64,000 nucleotides of DNA from Hyphomicrobiales bacterium. GTDB taxonomy: Bacteria; Pseudomonadota; Alphaproteobacteria; Rhizobiales; Beijerinckiaceae. The stretch is from NCBI GenBank assembly GCA_930633495.1, contig CAKNFJ010000001.1:2813001-2877000 (forward strand), read 5' to 3'. Of this stretch, positions 36,540 to 45,255 are shown piece by piece. The position numbers were made by a program, and so were the translations under genes. The first letter of the stretch is position 1, and the number at the start of each line of letters is the position of its first letter. The notes under the pieces were generated by a model that had not been told where the DNA came from, did no database searches, and saw only the letters and a program-made list of their open reading frames with translations.

Positions 36540-37397
36540 ATGTTGACCATCCTGTTCGACGGCATCGCCTATGGGATGGTGCTCTTCGTCCTCGGCTGCG
36601 GGCTCTCCGTGACGATGGGGTTGATGAATTTCGTCAACCTCGCCCACGGCGCTTTCGCGATGCTCGGCGGCTATGTCGCCGTGCAGGCGATGCAGCGGCT
36701 CGGCCTGCCCTTCCTGGCCTGCCTGCCGCTCGCCTTCCTGTCGGCGGCGCTGGTCGGGATCGTGCTGGAGCGGCTGATCTACCGGCCGATGTACGCCAAG
36801 AGCCATCTCGACCAGGTGATGTTCTCGATCGGTCTGGTCTTCATGGCGGTCGCCGGCACGGACTGGCTGATGGGCTCGACGCAGCAGTTCATCCGCCTGC
36901 CGGCCTGGCTGCAGGGGCGCTTCGAGATCGCCGGCATCGGCATCGGCCGCTACCGGCTCTTCGTCATCGTGATCTGCGGGCTGCTCGCCTTCTCGTTGCA
37001 ATGGGGCTTCACGCGCACCCGCTTCGGCAGCCGCCTGCGCGCGGCGGTCGACGATGCGCGGGTGGCGCGCGGGCTCGGCATCCCGGTCAACCGGCTGTTC
37101 GCGCTGACCTTCGCGCTGGGCAGCGGCCTGGCCGGGCTGGGCGGCGCGCTCGGCATCGAGCTCATGGGCCTCGACCCGACCTTTCCGCTGAAATTCATGA
37201 TCTACTTCCTGATCGTCGTCACCGTGGGCGGCACCTCCGGCATTACCGGCCCGTTCTTCGCCGCGATGCTGCTCGGCGTGGCCGACGTCGTCGGCAAGTA
37301 CCTCGTGCCTGAGGTCGGTGCCTTCATCATCTATGCGCTGATGGTCGCGCTGCTGATCACCCACCCGCACGGGCTCTTCGCGAGGGCGCGGGCATGA
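36540..37397 (+). CDS. livH: Branched-chain-type ABC permease LivH (cluster 1)
   Basis: A 285-residue inner-membrane permease with about eight hydrophobic segments. LivH marks: GLSVTMGLMNFVNLAHGAFA near the start and GTSGITGPFFAAMLLG near the end. It overlaps the livM start by four bases. It forms the channel with LivM. Confidence 0.93.
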   Translation: MLTILFDGIAYGMVLFVLGCGLSVTMGLMNFVNLAHGAFAMLGGYVAVQAMQRLGLPFLACLPLAFLSAALVGIVLERLIYRPMYAKSHLDQVMFSIGLVFMAVAGTDWLMGSTQQFIRLPAWLQGRFEIAGIGIGRYRLFVIVICGLLAFSLQWGFTRTRFGSRLRAAVDDARVARGLGIPVNRLFALTFALGSGLAGLGGALGIELMGLDPTFPLKFMIYFLIVVTVGGTSGITGPFFAAMLLGVADVVGKYLVPEVGAFIIYALMVALLITHPHGLFARARA

Positions 37398-38401
37398 GGG
37401 CCGAATCCTTCGACGCCAAGGTGCGGCAGGCCCTGTATTCCGGCCGGCGCTGGCATGCGGCCGAGATCGCCTTCTGGTGTCTGGCCTTCGCCGCGTTCCT
37501 GCTGTTCCCGCGCAATCTGCTGCTGCTCAACGAGATCGCGATCCTCGCGCTGTTCGCGCTCTCGCTCGATCTGATCCTCGGCTATGCCGGTATCGTCTCG
37601 CTGGGGCATGCCGCCTTCCTCGGCATGGGCGCCTATGCGGCCGGACTCTTCGCCAAGCATGTCGGGGGCGATCCGCTCGTCGGCCTCGCCGCCGGCATGG
37701 CGGCGGCCGGAGTGCTCGGCCTTGTCACCAGCCCGCTCGTGCTGCGCGGCACCGACCTCACGCGCCTGATGATCACGCTCGGCGTGGCGCTGATCCTCTA
37801 CGAGCTGGCGAATTCCTTCGGGGGGCTCACCGGCGGTGCCGATGGTTTGCAGGGCATCGTGATGGGGCCGGTGCTCGGCCTGTTCGACTTCGATATCTTC
37901 GGGCGCACCGCCTATCTCTATTCGCTCTCCGTGCTGTTCGTGCTGTTCCTGATCGCGCGGCGGGTGGTGCATTCGCCTTTCGGCCTCTCGCTCCGCGCCA
38001 TCCGCGACAATCCGCTGCGTGCCTCGGCCTCGGGCGTGCCGAACGGGCGCCGCCTCGCCGCGGCCTATACGGTCGCGGCCGCCTATGCCGGGGCGGCGGG
38101 CGCGCTGCTCGCCCAGACCACGCAGTTCGTCTCGCTCGACGTGCTCGACTTCCATCGCTCGGCCGATCTGATGCTCGTCCTGATCATCGGCGGTGCAGGC
38201 TATCTCTATGGCGGGCTCGTCGGCGCCATCGCCTTCAAGCTGCTGCAGGACGCGATCGCGAGTTTCACCCCGCAATACTGGATGTTCTGGATCGGGCTTT
38301 TCCTTGTGCTCTTCGTGCTCGGCGGGCGCGAGATCATTCATGGCGGGGTCAAGACCATCGCTGGCCGCCTCGCCCGCTCGGGCAAGGGAGCGGCGCGATG
38401 A
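37394..38401 (+). CDS. livM: Branched-chain-type ABC permease LivM (cluster 1)
   Basis: A 335-residue permease. LivM marks: LSLDLILGYAGIVSLGHAAF, GLSLRAIRDNPLRASASG and IIGGAGYLYGGLVGAIAF. Coupled by four-base overlaps to livH upstream and livG downstream. Confidence 0.93.
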   Translation: MRAESFDAKVRQALYSGRRWHAAEIAFWCLAFAAFLLFPRNLLLLNEIAILALFALSLDLILGYAGIVSLGHAAFLGMGAYAAGLFAKHVGGDPLVGLAAGMAAAGVLGLVTSPLVLRGTDLTRLMITLGVALILYELANSFGGLTGGADGLQGIVMGPVLGLFDFDIFGRTAYLYSLSVLFVLFLIARRVVHSPFGLSLRAIRDNPLRASASGVPNGRRLAAAYTVAAAYAGAAGALLAQTTQFVSLDVLDFHRSADLMLVLIIGGAGYLYGGLVGAIAFKLLQDAIASFTPQYWMFWIGLFLVLFVLGGREIIHGGVKTIAGRLARSGKGAAR

Positions 38402-39150
38402 GCGCGGTTCTCCAGACCTTCGACCTCGTCAAGAGCTTCGGCGGCATCACCGCGACGGACCATGTCGATTTCACGCTGGCGAAAGGCGCCCGCCATGCCC
38501 TGATCGGACCCAACGGCGCCGGCAAAACCACTTTCGTCAACCAGCTGACCGGCGTGCTCAAGCCGAGTTCCGGCCGCATCGAATTGATGGGCGAGGACAT
38601 CACGCGGCTGCCGCGCGAGACACGGGTGAAGCGCGGGCTGGCGCGCACCTTCCAGATCAACCAGCTCTTCGCGACGATGACGCCGCTGGAGATGATCGCG
38701 CTCGTCACCTCCGAGCGGCTCGGTCGCGGCAGCCATCCTTTCCGTGCGCTCGACCGCGATGCGGAGCTGGTGAGCCAGACTGCGGAGATCCTCAACCGCT
38801 TCCGGCTCGACGACATCATGGACCGGACGATCGCGACGCTGCCCTATGGCAAGCAACGCCAGATCGAGATCGCCGCCGCCTTCGCGGCAAGGCCCAGCGT
38901 GCTTCTGCTCGACGAACCGGCAGCCGGAGTGCCGGAAGCCGAGCGGCGCGAGCTGATGCAGACGGTCGCCGATCTGCCGGACGATGTCTCCGTGCTGCTT
39001 ATCGAGCACGACATGGACCTCGTCTTCCGCTTCGCGACGCGCATCACCGTGCTGGTCAATGGCCGCGTGCTGGCGGAGGGCGCGCCGGAGGAGATGGCGC
39101 GCGATCCTGCCGTTCGTGCGGCCTATCTCGGTGAGGACGCCCATGTCTGA
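38398..39150 (+). CDS. livG: Branched-chain-type ABC ATPase LivG (cluster 1)
   Basis: A 250-residue ATPase. Walker A is GPNGAGKTT and Walker B is LLLDEPAAGVPEAE. The signature position reads LPYGKQRQIEIAAAF in place of the canonical LSGGQ, as is common in LivG. C-terminus AAYLGED matches the family. ATG 38398 overlaps the livM stop; its stop overlaps livF by eight bases. Confidence 0.93.
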   Translation: MSAVLQTFDLVKSFGGITATDHVDFTLAKGARHALIGPNGAGKTTFVNQLTGVLKPSSGRIELMGEDITRLPRETRVKRGLARTFQINQLFATMTPLEMIALVTSERLGRGSHPFRALDRDAELVSQTAEILNRFRLDDIMDRTIATLPYGKQRQIEIAAAFAARPSVLLLDEPAAGVPEAERRELMQTVADLPDDVSVLLIEHDMDLVFRFATRITVLVNGRVLAEGAPEEMARDPAVRAAYLGEDAHV

Positions 39151-39853
39151 GCTGCTCAAGATCGAGAAGCTGTGCGCCGGCTATGGCGAGGCGCAGGTGC
39201 TGTTCGACATCGATCTCAGCCTTGCCGAGGGGCATTCGCTCGCTTTGCTCGGCCGCAACGGTGTCGGCAAGACGACGCTGGTCAACAGCATCATCGGCGT
39301 GACTCGCCGGCGCGGCGGCCGGATCGTGCTCGCCGGGCGCGACTTGACCACCGCCTCGCCCGAGCAGCGGGCGCATGCCGGCATCGGCTGGGTGCCGCAG
39401 GAGCGCAACATCTTCAAGTCGCTGACGGTGCTGGAGAACCTGACGGCGGTGGCACGGCCGGGGCCGTGGGACACTGGCCGCGTCTTCCGCATGTTCCCGC
39501 GCCTGGCCGAGCGCAAGGCCAATCTCGGTAACCAGCTTTCCGGCGGCGAGCAGCAGATGCTGGCGATCGGCCGGGCGCTGATGCTGAACCCGAAGCTGCT
39601 GCTGCTCGACGAGCCGACCGAGGGGCTCGCCCCGATCATCGTCGAGGAGTTGCTCAGGGCGCTGAAAGCGCTGTTCCGGGAAGAGGGGCTGTCCGCCATC
39701 GTGATCGAGCAGCACGCGCGCAAGATCCTCGAACTGACCGACGACGCCATCGTGCTCGAACGCGGCCGCGTGGTGCTGGCCGAGCGCAGTGCTACGCTCA
39801 TCGCCGAGCCGCAGCGGCTCGAACACCATCTCGGCCTCGCCGCCGCAGCATGA
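39143..39853 (+). CDS. livF: Branched-chain-type ABC ATPase LivF (cluster 1)
   Basis: A 236-residue ATPase. Walker A GRNGVGKTT, signature LSGGEQQMLAIGRAL, Walker B LLLDEPTEGLAP and the LivF-specific PQERNIFKSLTVLENL. It pairs with LivG to power the importer. The MetE-like gene starts 25 bases after its stop. Confidence 0.93.
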   Translation: MSELLKIEKLCAGYGEAQVLFDIDLSLAEGHSLALLGRNGVGKTTLVNSIIGVTRRRGGRIVLAGRDLTTASPEQRAHAGIGWVPQERNIFKSLTVLENLTAVARPGPWDTGRVFRMFPRLAERKANLGNQLSGGEQQMLAIGRALMLNPKLLLLDEPTEGLAPIIVEELLRALKALFREEGLSAIVIEQHARKILELTDDAIVLERGRVVLAERSATLIAEPQRLEHHLGLAAAA

Positions 39854-39878
39854 CCATCAGGAACCGGGAGGATATGCC

Positions 39879-40988
39879 ATGACACAGAGGACGAAGCCGC
39901 CGTTCCGAGGCGATATGGTCGGAAGCCTGCTGCGCAGCGCGCCGGTCAAGGAAGCCCGTGCCAAGGTCGCCGCTGGCGAGATGACGCAGGCCGAGCTGAC
40001 GACGATCGAAGACGAGGAGATCCGGAAGCTCGTCCGGAAGCAGGAGGAGATCGGGCTGCAGGCCGTGACCGACGGCGAATATCGCCGGGCCTTCTGGCAT
40101 TTCGATTTTCTCGACGGTTTGACCGGCGTCACGACCTACGAGACCGACGCAGGCATCCAGTTCAAGGGCGTCGCCACCAAGGGGCACGGCATCCGCGTCA
40201 CCGGCAAGCTCGACTTCCCGGCCGGGCACCCGCATCTGGCCCACTTCAAGTTTCTGGCCTCGGTGACCAGCCGCGTGCCGAAGATGACCATCCCGAGCCC
40301 ATCCATGCTGCATTATCGCGGCGGGCGGAAGGCGATCGACCCGACCGCCTATCTCAAGATGGAGGACTACTATCACGATCTCGGCCAGGCCTATGCCAAG
40401 GCGATCAGGGCCTTCTACGATGCCGGCTGCCGCTATCTGCAGCTTGACGACACCAGCCTGTCCTATTTCTGCGATCCCGAGCAGCGCAAGATGCTGGCGG
40501 AGCGCGGCGACGACCCGGACAAGCTGATCTTCATCTATCGCGACGTGCTCAATGCCGCGCTGAAGGCGAAGCCCGCCGACATGCAGATCACCACCCATAC
40601 CTGCCGCGGCAACTTCAAATCGACCTTCATCGCTTCGGGCGGCTATGAGCCCGTCGCCGACATGGTCTTCAACCAGATCGATGTCGACGGCTATTTCATG
40701 GAGTGGGATGACGACCGCTCCGGCGGCTTCGAGCCGTTGCGCTTCCTGCCCAAGGGCGACAAGCAGGTCGTTCTCGGCCTCGTCACCTCCAAGTTCGGCG
40801 CGATCGAGAGCAAGGACAATCTCAAGCGCCGCATCGAGGAAGCCGCGAAATTCGCACCGCTTGAGCAGCTCTGCCTGTCGCCGCAATGCGGCTTCGCCTC
40901 GACCGAGGAGGGCAATGTGCTGGCCGAGGACGAGCAATGGGCCAAGCTCGCGCGCATCCTCGAAGTCGCCAAGGAAGTCTGGGGATGA
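39879..40988 (+). CDS. MetE C-terminal-domain-like zinc methyltransferase homologue
   Basis: A 369-residue protein of the cobalamin-independent methionine synthase C-terminal barrel. The zinc-site residues are all visible: His240 and Cys242 in TTHTCRGNF, Glu275 in YFMEWDDD, and Cys337 in LSPQCGFAST. The folate-binding N-terminal half of MetE is absent, as in the short YxjG/YxjH and epoxyalkane:CoM-transferase relatives. It is coupled by a four-base overlap to a ring-cleavage dioxygenase gene, so a thiol-methyl or thioether transfer step in the catabolic pathway is more likely than methionine synthesis. The reaction is unknown. Confidence 0.85.
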   Translation: MTQRTKPPFRGDMVGSLLRSAPVKEARAKVAAGEMTQAELTTIEDEEIRKLVRKQEEIGLQAVTDGEYRRAFWHFDFLDGLTGVTTYETDAGIQFKGVATKGHGIRVTGKLDFPAGHPHLAHFKFLASVTSRVPKMTIPSPSMLHYRGGRKAIDPTAYLKMEDYYHDLGQAYAKAIRAFYDAGCRYLQLDDTSLSYFCDPEQRKMLAERGDDPDKLIFIYRDVLNAALKAKPADMQITTHTCRGNFKSTFIASGGYEPVADMVFNQIDVDGYFMEWDDDRSGGFEPLRFLPKGDKQVVLGLVTSKFGAIESKDNLKRRIEEAAKFAPLEQLCLSPQCGFASTEEGNVLAEDEQWAKLARILEVAKEVWG

Positions 40989-41938
40989 GCAGCGAACCCT
41001 GTTTCGACATCGCCCATCTCGGCCATGTCGAGCTCTTCACCAACAAGCCCGAGGCCAGCCTCGACTTCTTCGTCAACATCTTCGGGCTGACGGAAAGTGG
41101 GCGCGAGGGCGACTCGGTCTATCTGCGCGCCTGGGACGATTACGAGTTCCATACGCTGAAGCTGACCGCCTCGAACACCACCGGCGTCGGCCATATCGGC
41201 TATCGCGCGTCGAGCGAGGTGGGGCTTCTGCGTCGCGTTGCCGCGATCGAGGCGATGGGAGCGGGCATCGGCTGGAGCGAGGGCGATCTCGGGCATGGCC
41301 GGGCCTATCGCTTCCGCGATCCGGACGGGCATGTCTTCGAGATCTATTTCGACACCAACAAGTATGTTGCGCCCGAGGGCGAGCGGCCGGCGCTGAAGAA
41401 CCAGGCGCAGCGCAACCATGGCCGTGGATGCGCCGTGCGCCGGATCGACCATGTCAATCTACTGGCGCAGGATGTCGCGGTGATCCGCGACTTCATGCCG
41501 AAGGCGCTGGGCAGCCGCATCACCGAGCAGATCGTGCTGGATTCGGGCGAGGTCGGCGGCTGCTGGTTCACGGTCAACAACAAGAGCTATGACATCGCCT
41601 ACACCCGCGACCACACCCGCACGCAGGGGCGCTTCCACCACGTCACCTATGCGGTGGACCAGCGCGAGCACATTCTGGAGGCGGCCGATCTCTTCCTGGA
41701 GAACGGCGTCTTCATCGAGACCGGGCCGCACAAGCACGCGGTGCAGCAGACCTTCTTCCTCTATGTCTACGAGCCGGCCGGCAACCGCGTCGAGATCGCC
41801 AATGCCGGCGCGCGGCTGATCCTCGATCCGGACTGGCAGACCGTGACCTGGACCGAGACCGAGCGGAAGAAGGGGCAGGCCTGGGGGCTCAAGACGATCG
41901 AGAGCTTCCATACGCATGGCACGCCGCCCGCGGCATAG
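40985..41938 (+). CDS. Two-domain VOC extradiol dioxygenase (catechol 2,3-dioxygenase-like)
   Basis: A 317-residue type I extradiol dioxygenase with two VOC modules (about 8-125 and 153-275). Fe(II) ligands are His156 in RIDHVNLL, His218 in GRFHHVTYAV, and Glu270 in GNRVEIAN. His251 and Tyr260 fit second-sphere residues of XylE. The position of XylE His199 appears to be Tyr202 here (by manual alignment from memory). The C-terminal PDWQTVTWT also matches XylE. Last gene of the catabolic operon, overlapping the MetE-like gene by four bases. A gallate-like ring cleaved to 4-oxalomesaconate would connect it to galDBC. Confidence 0.87.
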   Translation: MSSEPCFDIAHLGHVELFTNKPEASLDFFVNIFGLTESGREGDSVYLRAWDDYEFHTLKLTASNTTGVGHIGYRASSEVGLLRRVAAIEAMGAGIGWSEGDLGHGRAYRFRDPDGHVFEIYFDTNKYVAPEGERPALKNQAQRNHGRGCAVRRIDHVNLLAQDVAVIRDFMPKALGSRITEQIVLDSGEVGGCWFTVNNKSYDIAYTRDHTRTQGRFHHVTYAVDQREHILEAADLFLENGVFIETGPHKHAVQQTFFLYVYEPAGNRVEIANAGARLILDPDWQTVTWTETERKKGQAWGLKTIESFHTHGTPPAA

Positions 41939-41950
41939 GTCGATGCCCGC

Positions 41951-42718
41951 TCAGGCCATGACCAGCCCGCCATCGACATGCAGCACCTGGCCGGTGACGA
42001 AGCCGGCCCAGTCGCTGGCGAGGAAGAGCACGGGGCCGGCGACATCGGCCGGCGTCGCGATGCGGCGCAGCGGCGTCTGCGCGATCAGCATCTCGCGCAC
42101 CTCTTCCGGCGTCGTCGCGCTCGCCTCAGTCGGATAGACCAGCCCCGGCGCGACGCAGTTCACCCGGATGCCGAGCGGGCCGAGCTCGGCCGCGAGATTG
42201 CGGCTGAAGCCGACGAGCGCGGCCTTGGCCGTCGTATAATCGTGATAGGGGATGCTCGGCCGCGTCACCAGATCGCTGGCGAGATTGACGATGGCAGCTC
42301 CGCTGCGGCGTTGGAGCAGCGGCAGCATGGCCCGGCTCACCGTATAGGCTGCCTTCACCGCGCCCTCGAACTGCTGCTCGTAGGCTTCCCAGGGTGTCTC
42401 CCAGAAGCGGGCGCGGTTGTCCGGGTCGAAGCGATAGGGTGCGAAGGCGTTGTTGACGACGACGTCGAGCCGCCCGACCTCCTCGGCGATGTGAGATGCC
42501 ATGGCGGCGACGGCCTCGGTGGAGGTCACGTCAGCGGCGATGGCCAGCGCCTCGCCGCCGAGCGCGCGGCATTCCGCGACGACCGCCTCGGCCGCCGCCT
42601 CGTTCGTGCGGTAGTTGACGACGACAATGCCGCCCTCGGCCGCGAAAGCCTTTGCGATCGCAGCCCCGATGCCGCGGCTCGCGCCGGTGACGAGGACGGC
42701 CCGACCGCTGAACGTCAC
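41951..42718 (-). CDS. Short-chain dehydrogenase/reductase in TPP-riboswitch operon
   Basis: A 255-residue classical SDR. The cofactor motif is TGASRGIGAAIAKAF (from 11). The catalytic residues are Ser148 in NLASDLV, and Tyr161 and Lys165 in YHDYTTAKAAL. The usual NNAG is NNAFAPY, a variant. The ATG overlaps the binding-protein stop by four bases, so it is the last gene of the operon headed by the TPP riboswitch. Annotation programs would call it 3-oxoacyl-ACP reductase. Context suggests reduction of an aldehyde or ketone made in thiamine-precursor salvage. It converges with the dioxygenase gene (12-base gap). Confidence 0.9.
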   Translation of the reverse strand: MTFSGRAVLVTGASRGIGAAIAKAFAAEGGIVVVNYRTNEAAAEAVVAECRALGGEALAIAADVTSTEAVAAMASHIAEEVGRLDVVVNNAFAPYRFDPDNRARFWETPWEAYEQQFEGAVKAAYTVSRAMLPLLQRRSGAAIVNLASDLVTRPSIPYHDYTTAKAALVGFSRNLAAELGPLGIRVNCVAPGLVYPTEASATTPEEVREMLIAQTPLRRIATPADVAGPVLFLASDWAGFVTGQVLHVDGGLVMA

Positions 42719-43707
42719 GGCGCGCCATCCTTCGCGGGGATCAGGTCGCTCTTCACGACGGAGCCCATATCGATCTGGCGGGAGATCAGGCCGAGGCTGC
42801 GGAAGGTGTCGGCACCTTTCTGCAGGGCGTCGAGATCGAAGCGGCCGAGGCCTTCGCGCTCTGTCGTCGCCGAGACGCTCGACGCATTGCGCAGCTTGAT
42901 GATCTCGAGATTCACCGCCTCGTCGCGGCCGTTGATCGCGCGGGTGACGGCGATGCGCGCCGCTTCCTCCGGCTTCGCGATCATCCAGGCGGCGGAATCG
43001 CGATAGGCGGCGAGGAAGCGCTTCAGCAGCGGCTTGTTCTGCTCGTAATAGCTTTCCTTCACGACGAAGATGTCGCTCGGCAGGTTGAGCTGGTCGCGGA
43101 CCTCGATGACATTGGGCTCGCCCAGCCCCTTGGCGCGGGCGACGAGCAGGCCGGTATCGGTCGCGGCGGTGGCGTCGACCTGCCCCTGCATCAGCGGCGC
43201 GAAGTTGAGCAGGCCGGTGGGCTGGATCTGCACGTCCTTCTCGCCGAGCCCGAACTGATGCAGCAGCACGAGCAGGTTCTGATAGGTGCCGCTGGCGAGG
43301 CTGTAGACGCCGATGCGCTTGCCCTTGAGGTCGGCGGCGCTGCGGATGCCGCTGTTCTTGAGGGCGACCACGTTGAAGACGTTCTGCGGATAGATGTTGT
43401 AGATCGCGACGAGCTTCTCGCCCTTGTCGAGCGCGAGATAGAGCGCGGCCGGATCAGTGAAGGCGATATCGGCCTGCCCGGCGAGCATGTTCTGCAAGGC
43501 CGCGCCGCCGCCATTGCCGGGCACATAGTCGAGCGCGATGCCCTTCGCCTTGAAGAAGCCCTTGTCCGGCTCGGCCAGCAGGTTGGTGATCTCGCTGATC
43601 GGCTGGCTCCAGCCGGCGACCGTGACCTTGTCGAGCGTCTGGGCCGTCGCGGGCGCGGCAACCAGCCACGCGAGGGCGAGCATGATGAGGGTGCGCAGGG
43701 CGGGCAT
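42715..43707 (-). CDS. thiY: NMT1/THI5-like ABC substrate-binding protein (ThiY-like)
   Basis: A 330-residue periplasmic binding protein with signal peptide (MPALRTLIMLALAWLVAAPA, cut near ATAQ). Body of the NMT1/SsuA/ThiY group: PGNGGGAALQNMLAGQADIA, LKGKRIGVYSLASGTYQNLL and TDTGLLVARAKGLG. The group binds sulfonates, nitrate, or thiamine pyrimidine precursors. The TPP riboswitch upstream favours a pyrimidine or thiazole ligand, making this ThiY-like. It lies 4 bases after the permease stop and overlaps the SDR start. Confidence 0.87.
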   Translation of the reverse strand: MPALRTLIMLALAWLVAAPATAQTLDKVTVAGWSQPISEITNLLAEPDKGFFKAKGIALDYVPGNGGGAALQNMLAGQADIAFTDPAALYLALDKGEKLVAIYNIYPQNVFNVVALKNSGIRSAADLKGKRIGVYSLASGTYQNLLVLLHQFGLGEKDVQIQPTGLLNFAPLMQGQVDATAATDTGLLVARAKGLGEPNVIEVRDQLNLPSDIFVVKESYYEQNKPLLKRFLAAYRDSAAWMIAKPEEAARIAVTRAINGRDEAVNLEIIKLRNASSVSATTEREGLGRFDLDALQKGADTFRSLGLISRQIDMGSVVKSDLIPAKDGAP

Positions 43708-43711
43708 GGGT

Positions 43712-44461
43712 CTAGCCTTTCGAGAAACGGTGCAGGACGCGGCGCTCGATCAGGCGCACGGCCTCGTAGAGCAGCATTCCCAGAGCGGTGATGACGATGA
43801 AGAGCGCGAAGATCAGGCTCGAATCCATCACGCTCTGGGCGGCGATGATCGAGGCGCCGAGGCCGATGCGTCCGCCGATGAACTCGCCGACGACGGCGCC
43901 GACCAGTGCGAGCACGACGGCGACCCGCAGGCCCGCCATGATGACCGGCAAGGCCGCAGGCAGCTTGAGGCGCAGCAGGGTCTGGAGGCGGCCGGCGCGC
44001 AGCATGCGGAAGAGTTCGCGCTTGGCCGGGTCGACCTCGCTCACGCCGGTCAACGTGTTCTCCATCAGCGGGAAGAAGCAGATCAGCGCGGTGATGACGA
44101 CGGTCGGCGTCATGCCGAAGCCGAACCAGATGATGAAGAGCGGCCCGAGCGCGAGCTTGGGCACGAGCTGGCTCGCCAGCACATAGGGCCGCAGCAGCCG
44201 GCTCAGCGCCGGGAATTCCGCGAGCAGGATGCCGGCGCCGAGCCCGACGACGGCGCCGATGCCGAGGCCTAGCGCCATCTCGGCCGCCGTGATGGCAAGA
44301 TGCGGCCAGAGCCGGCCGGTGGCGATCTCGCTCCAGAGCGTCGCGAGCACGGCGGAGGGCGGTGGCAAGACCAGCGGCGAGAGACCGCCGAGACGGCACC
44401 AGGCTTCCCAACTCGCGAGCAGGGCGATGAGCAGCAGGAGGGCGGGGAGGCGCGCCTTCAT
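43712..44461 (-). CDS. thiX: ABC permease, NitT/TauT class (ThiX-like)
   Basis: A 249-residue inner-membrane permease with about six hydrophobic segments. The EAA loop region is seen as MLRAGRLQTLLRLKLPAALP, and IIWFGFGMTPTVVITALICF and GEFIGGRIGLGASII are class hallmarks. It overlaps the ATPase gene by four bases. In the riboswitch operon it is best read as the ThiX channel subunit. Confidence 0.88.
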   Translation of the reverse strand: MKARLPALLLLIALLASWEAWCRLGGLSPLVLPPPSAVLATLWSEIATGRLWPHLAITAAEMALGLGIGAVVGLGAGILLAEFPALSRLLRPYVLASQLVPKLALGPLFIIWFGFGMTPTVVITALICFFPLMENTLTGVSEVDPAKRELFRMLRAGRLQTLLRLKLPAALPVIMAGLRVAVVLALVGAVVGEFIGGRIGLGASIIAAQSVMDSSLIFALFIVITALGMLLYEAVRLIERRVLHRFSKG

Positions 44462-45255
44462 GCCGCCGGCCTCCGGCTCGCGACGCCCCTCGCTTCGCCA
44501 TCCATGGCGTCGCGCAATGCGCGGCAGGCGGCGGTGAAGGAGGGCGCATAGCGCATGTCGCGATGGCGTGGGCGTGCCAGCTCGATCCGGCGCACATGCG
44601 TTAAGCGGCCGGCCGCCATCACCGCGACCTTGTCGGCGAGATAGACGGCCTCGCCGATATCATGGGTGACGAAGAGGGCCGTGGTGCCGTTGAGCGCGCA
44701 GAGCCGGAGCAGATCGTCCTGCAATTCCTCGCGCGTCAGGGCGTCGAGCGCGGCGAAGGGCTCGTCGAGCAGCAGCAGATCGGGGTTGCCGATCAGCGCA
44801 CGCGCGACGGCGATGCGGCTTTGCTGGCCGCCGGAGAGTTCGGGAGGGTGGCGTCCGGCGAAATCCGTCAGGCCGACGCGGGCGAGCAGGTCGAGCGCCG
44901 CGTCGCGGTCGGTCGCCGTCGGGCGGCGCTTCAGCGAGATCGGCAACAGGACATTGTCGAGGGCGCTCAGCCAGTCGAGCAGGGTCGGAGCCTGGAAGAC
45001 GAAGCCGGCGCGCGGGCTCGGGCCATGCAGCGCCTCGCCGCCGATGCGGATGTTGCCTTGGGTCGGCATCAGCAGGCCGGCGGCGAGCTTGAGCAGGGTG
45101 GTCTTGCCGCAGCCGCTGCGGCCGAGCAGGCAATGGATCTCGCCACGCGGGATCGTCCAGTCGATGCCTGCGACGATGGCCGGGCCGGTCGGATCGTAGC
45201 GGTAGCCGACCTGCTCGATCGTCACGAAACCGGGAGTGGCGGATTCAGTCGACAT
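44458..45255 (-). CDS. thiZ: ABC ATPase, NitT/TauT class (ThiZ-like)
   Basis: A 265-residue ATPase: Walker A GRSGCGKTT, signature LSGGQQSRIAVARAL, Walker B LLLDEPFAALDALT, switch FVTHDIGEAVYLAD. A C-terminal extension of about 50 residues ends in RGVASRRPAA. It begins 11 bases inside the luxC 3' end, which ties transporter and reductase genes into one message. Confidence 0.9.
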   Translation of the reverse strand: MSTESATPGFVTIEQVGYRYDPTGPAIVAGIDWTIPRGEIHCLLGRSGCGKTTLLKLAAGLLMPTQGNIRIGGEALHGPSPRAGFVFQAPTLLDWLSALDNVLLPISLKRRPTATDRDAALDLLARVGLTDFAGRHPPELSGGQQSRIAVARALIGNPDLLLLDEPFAALDALTREELQDDLLRLCALNGTTALFVTHDIGEAVYLADKVAVMAAGRLTHVRRIELARPRHRDMRYAPSFTAACRALRDAMDGEARGVASRRPAA

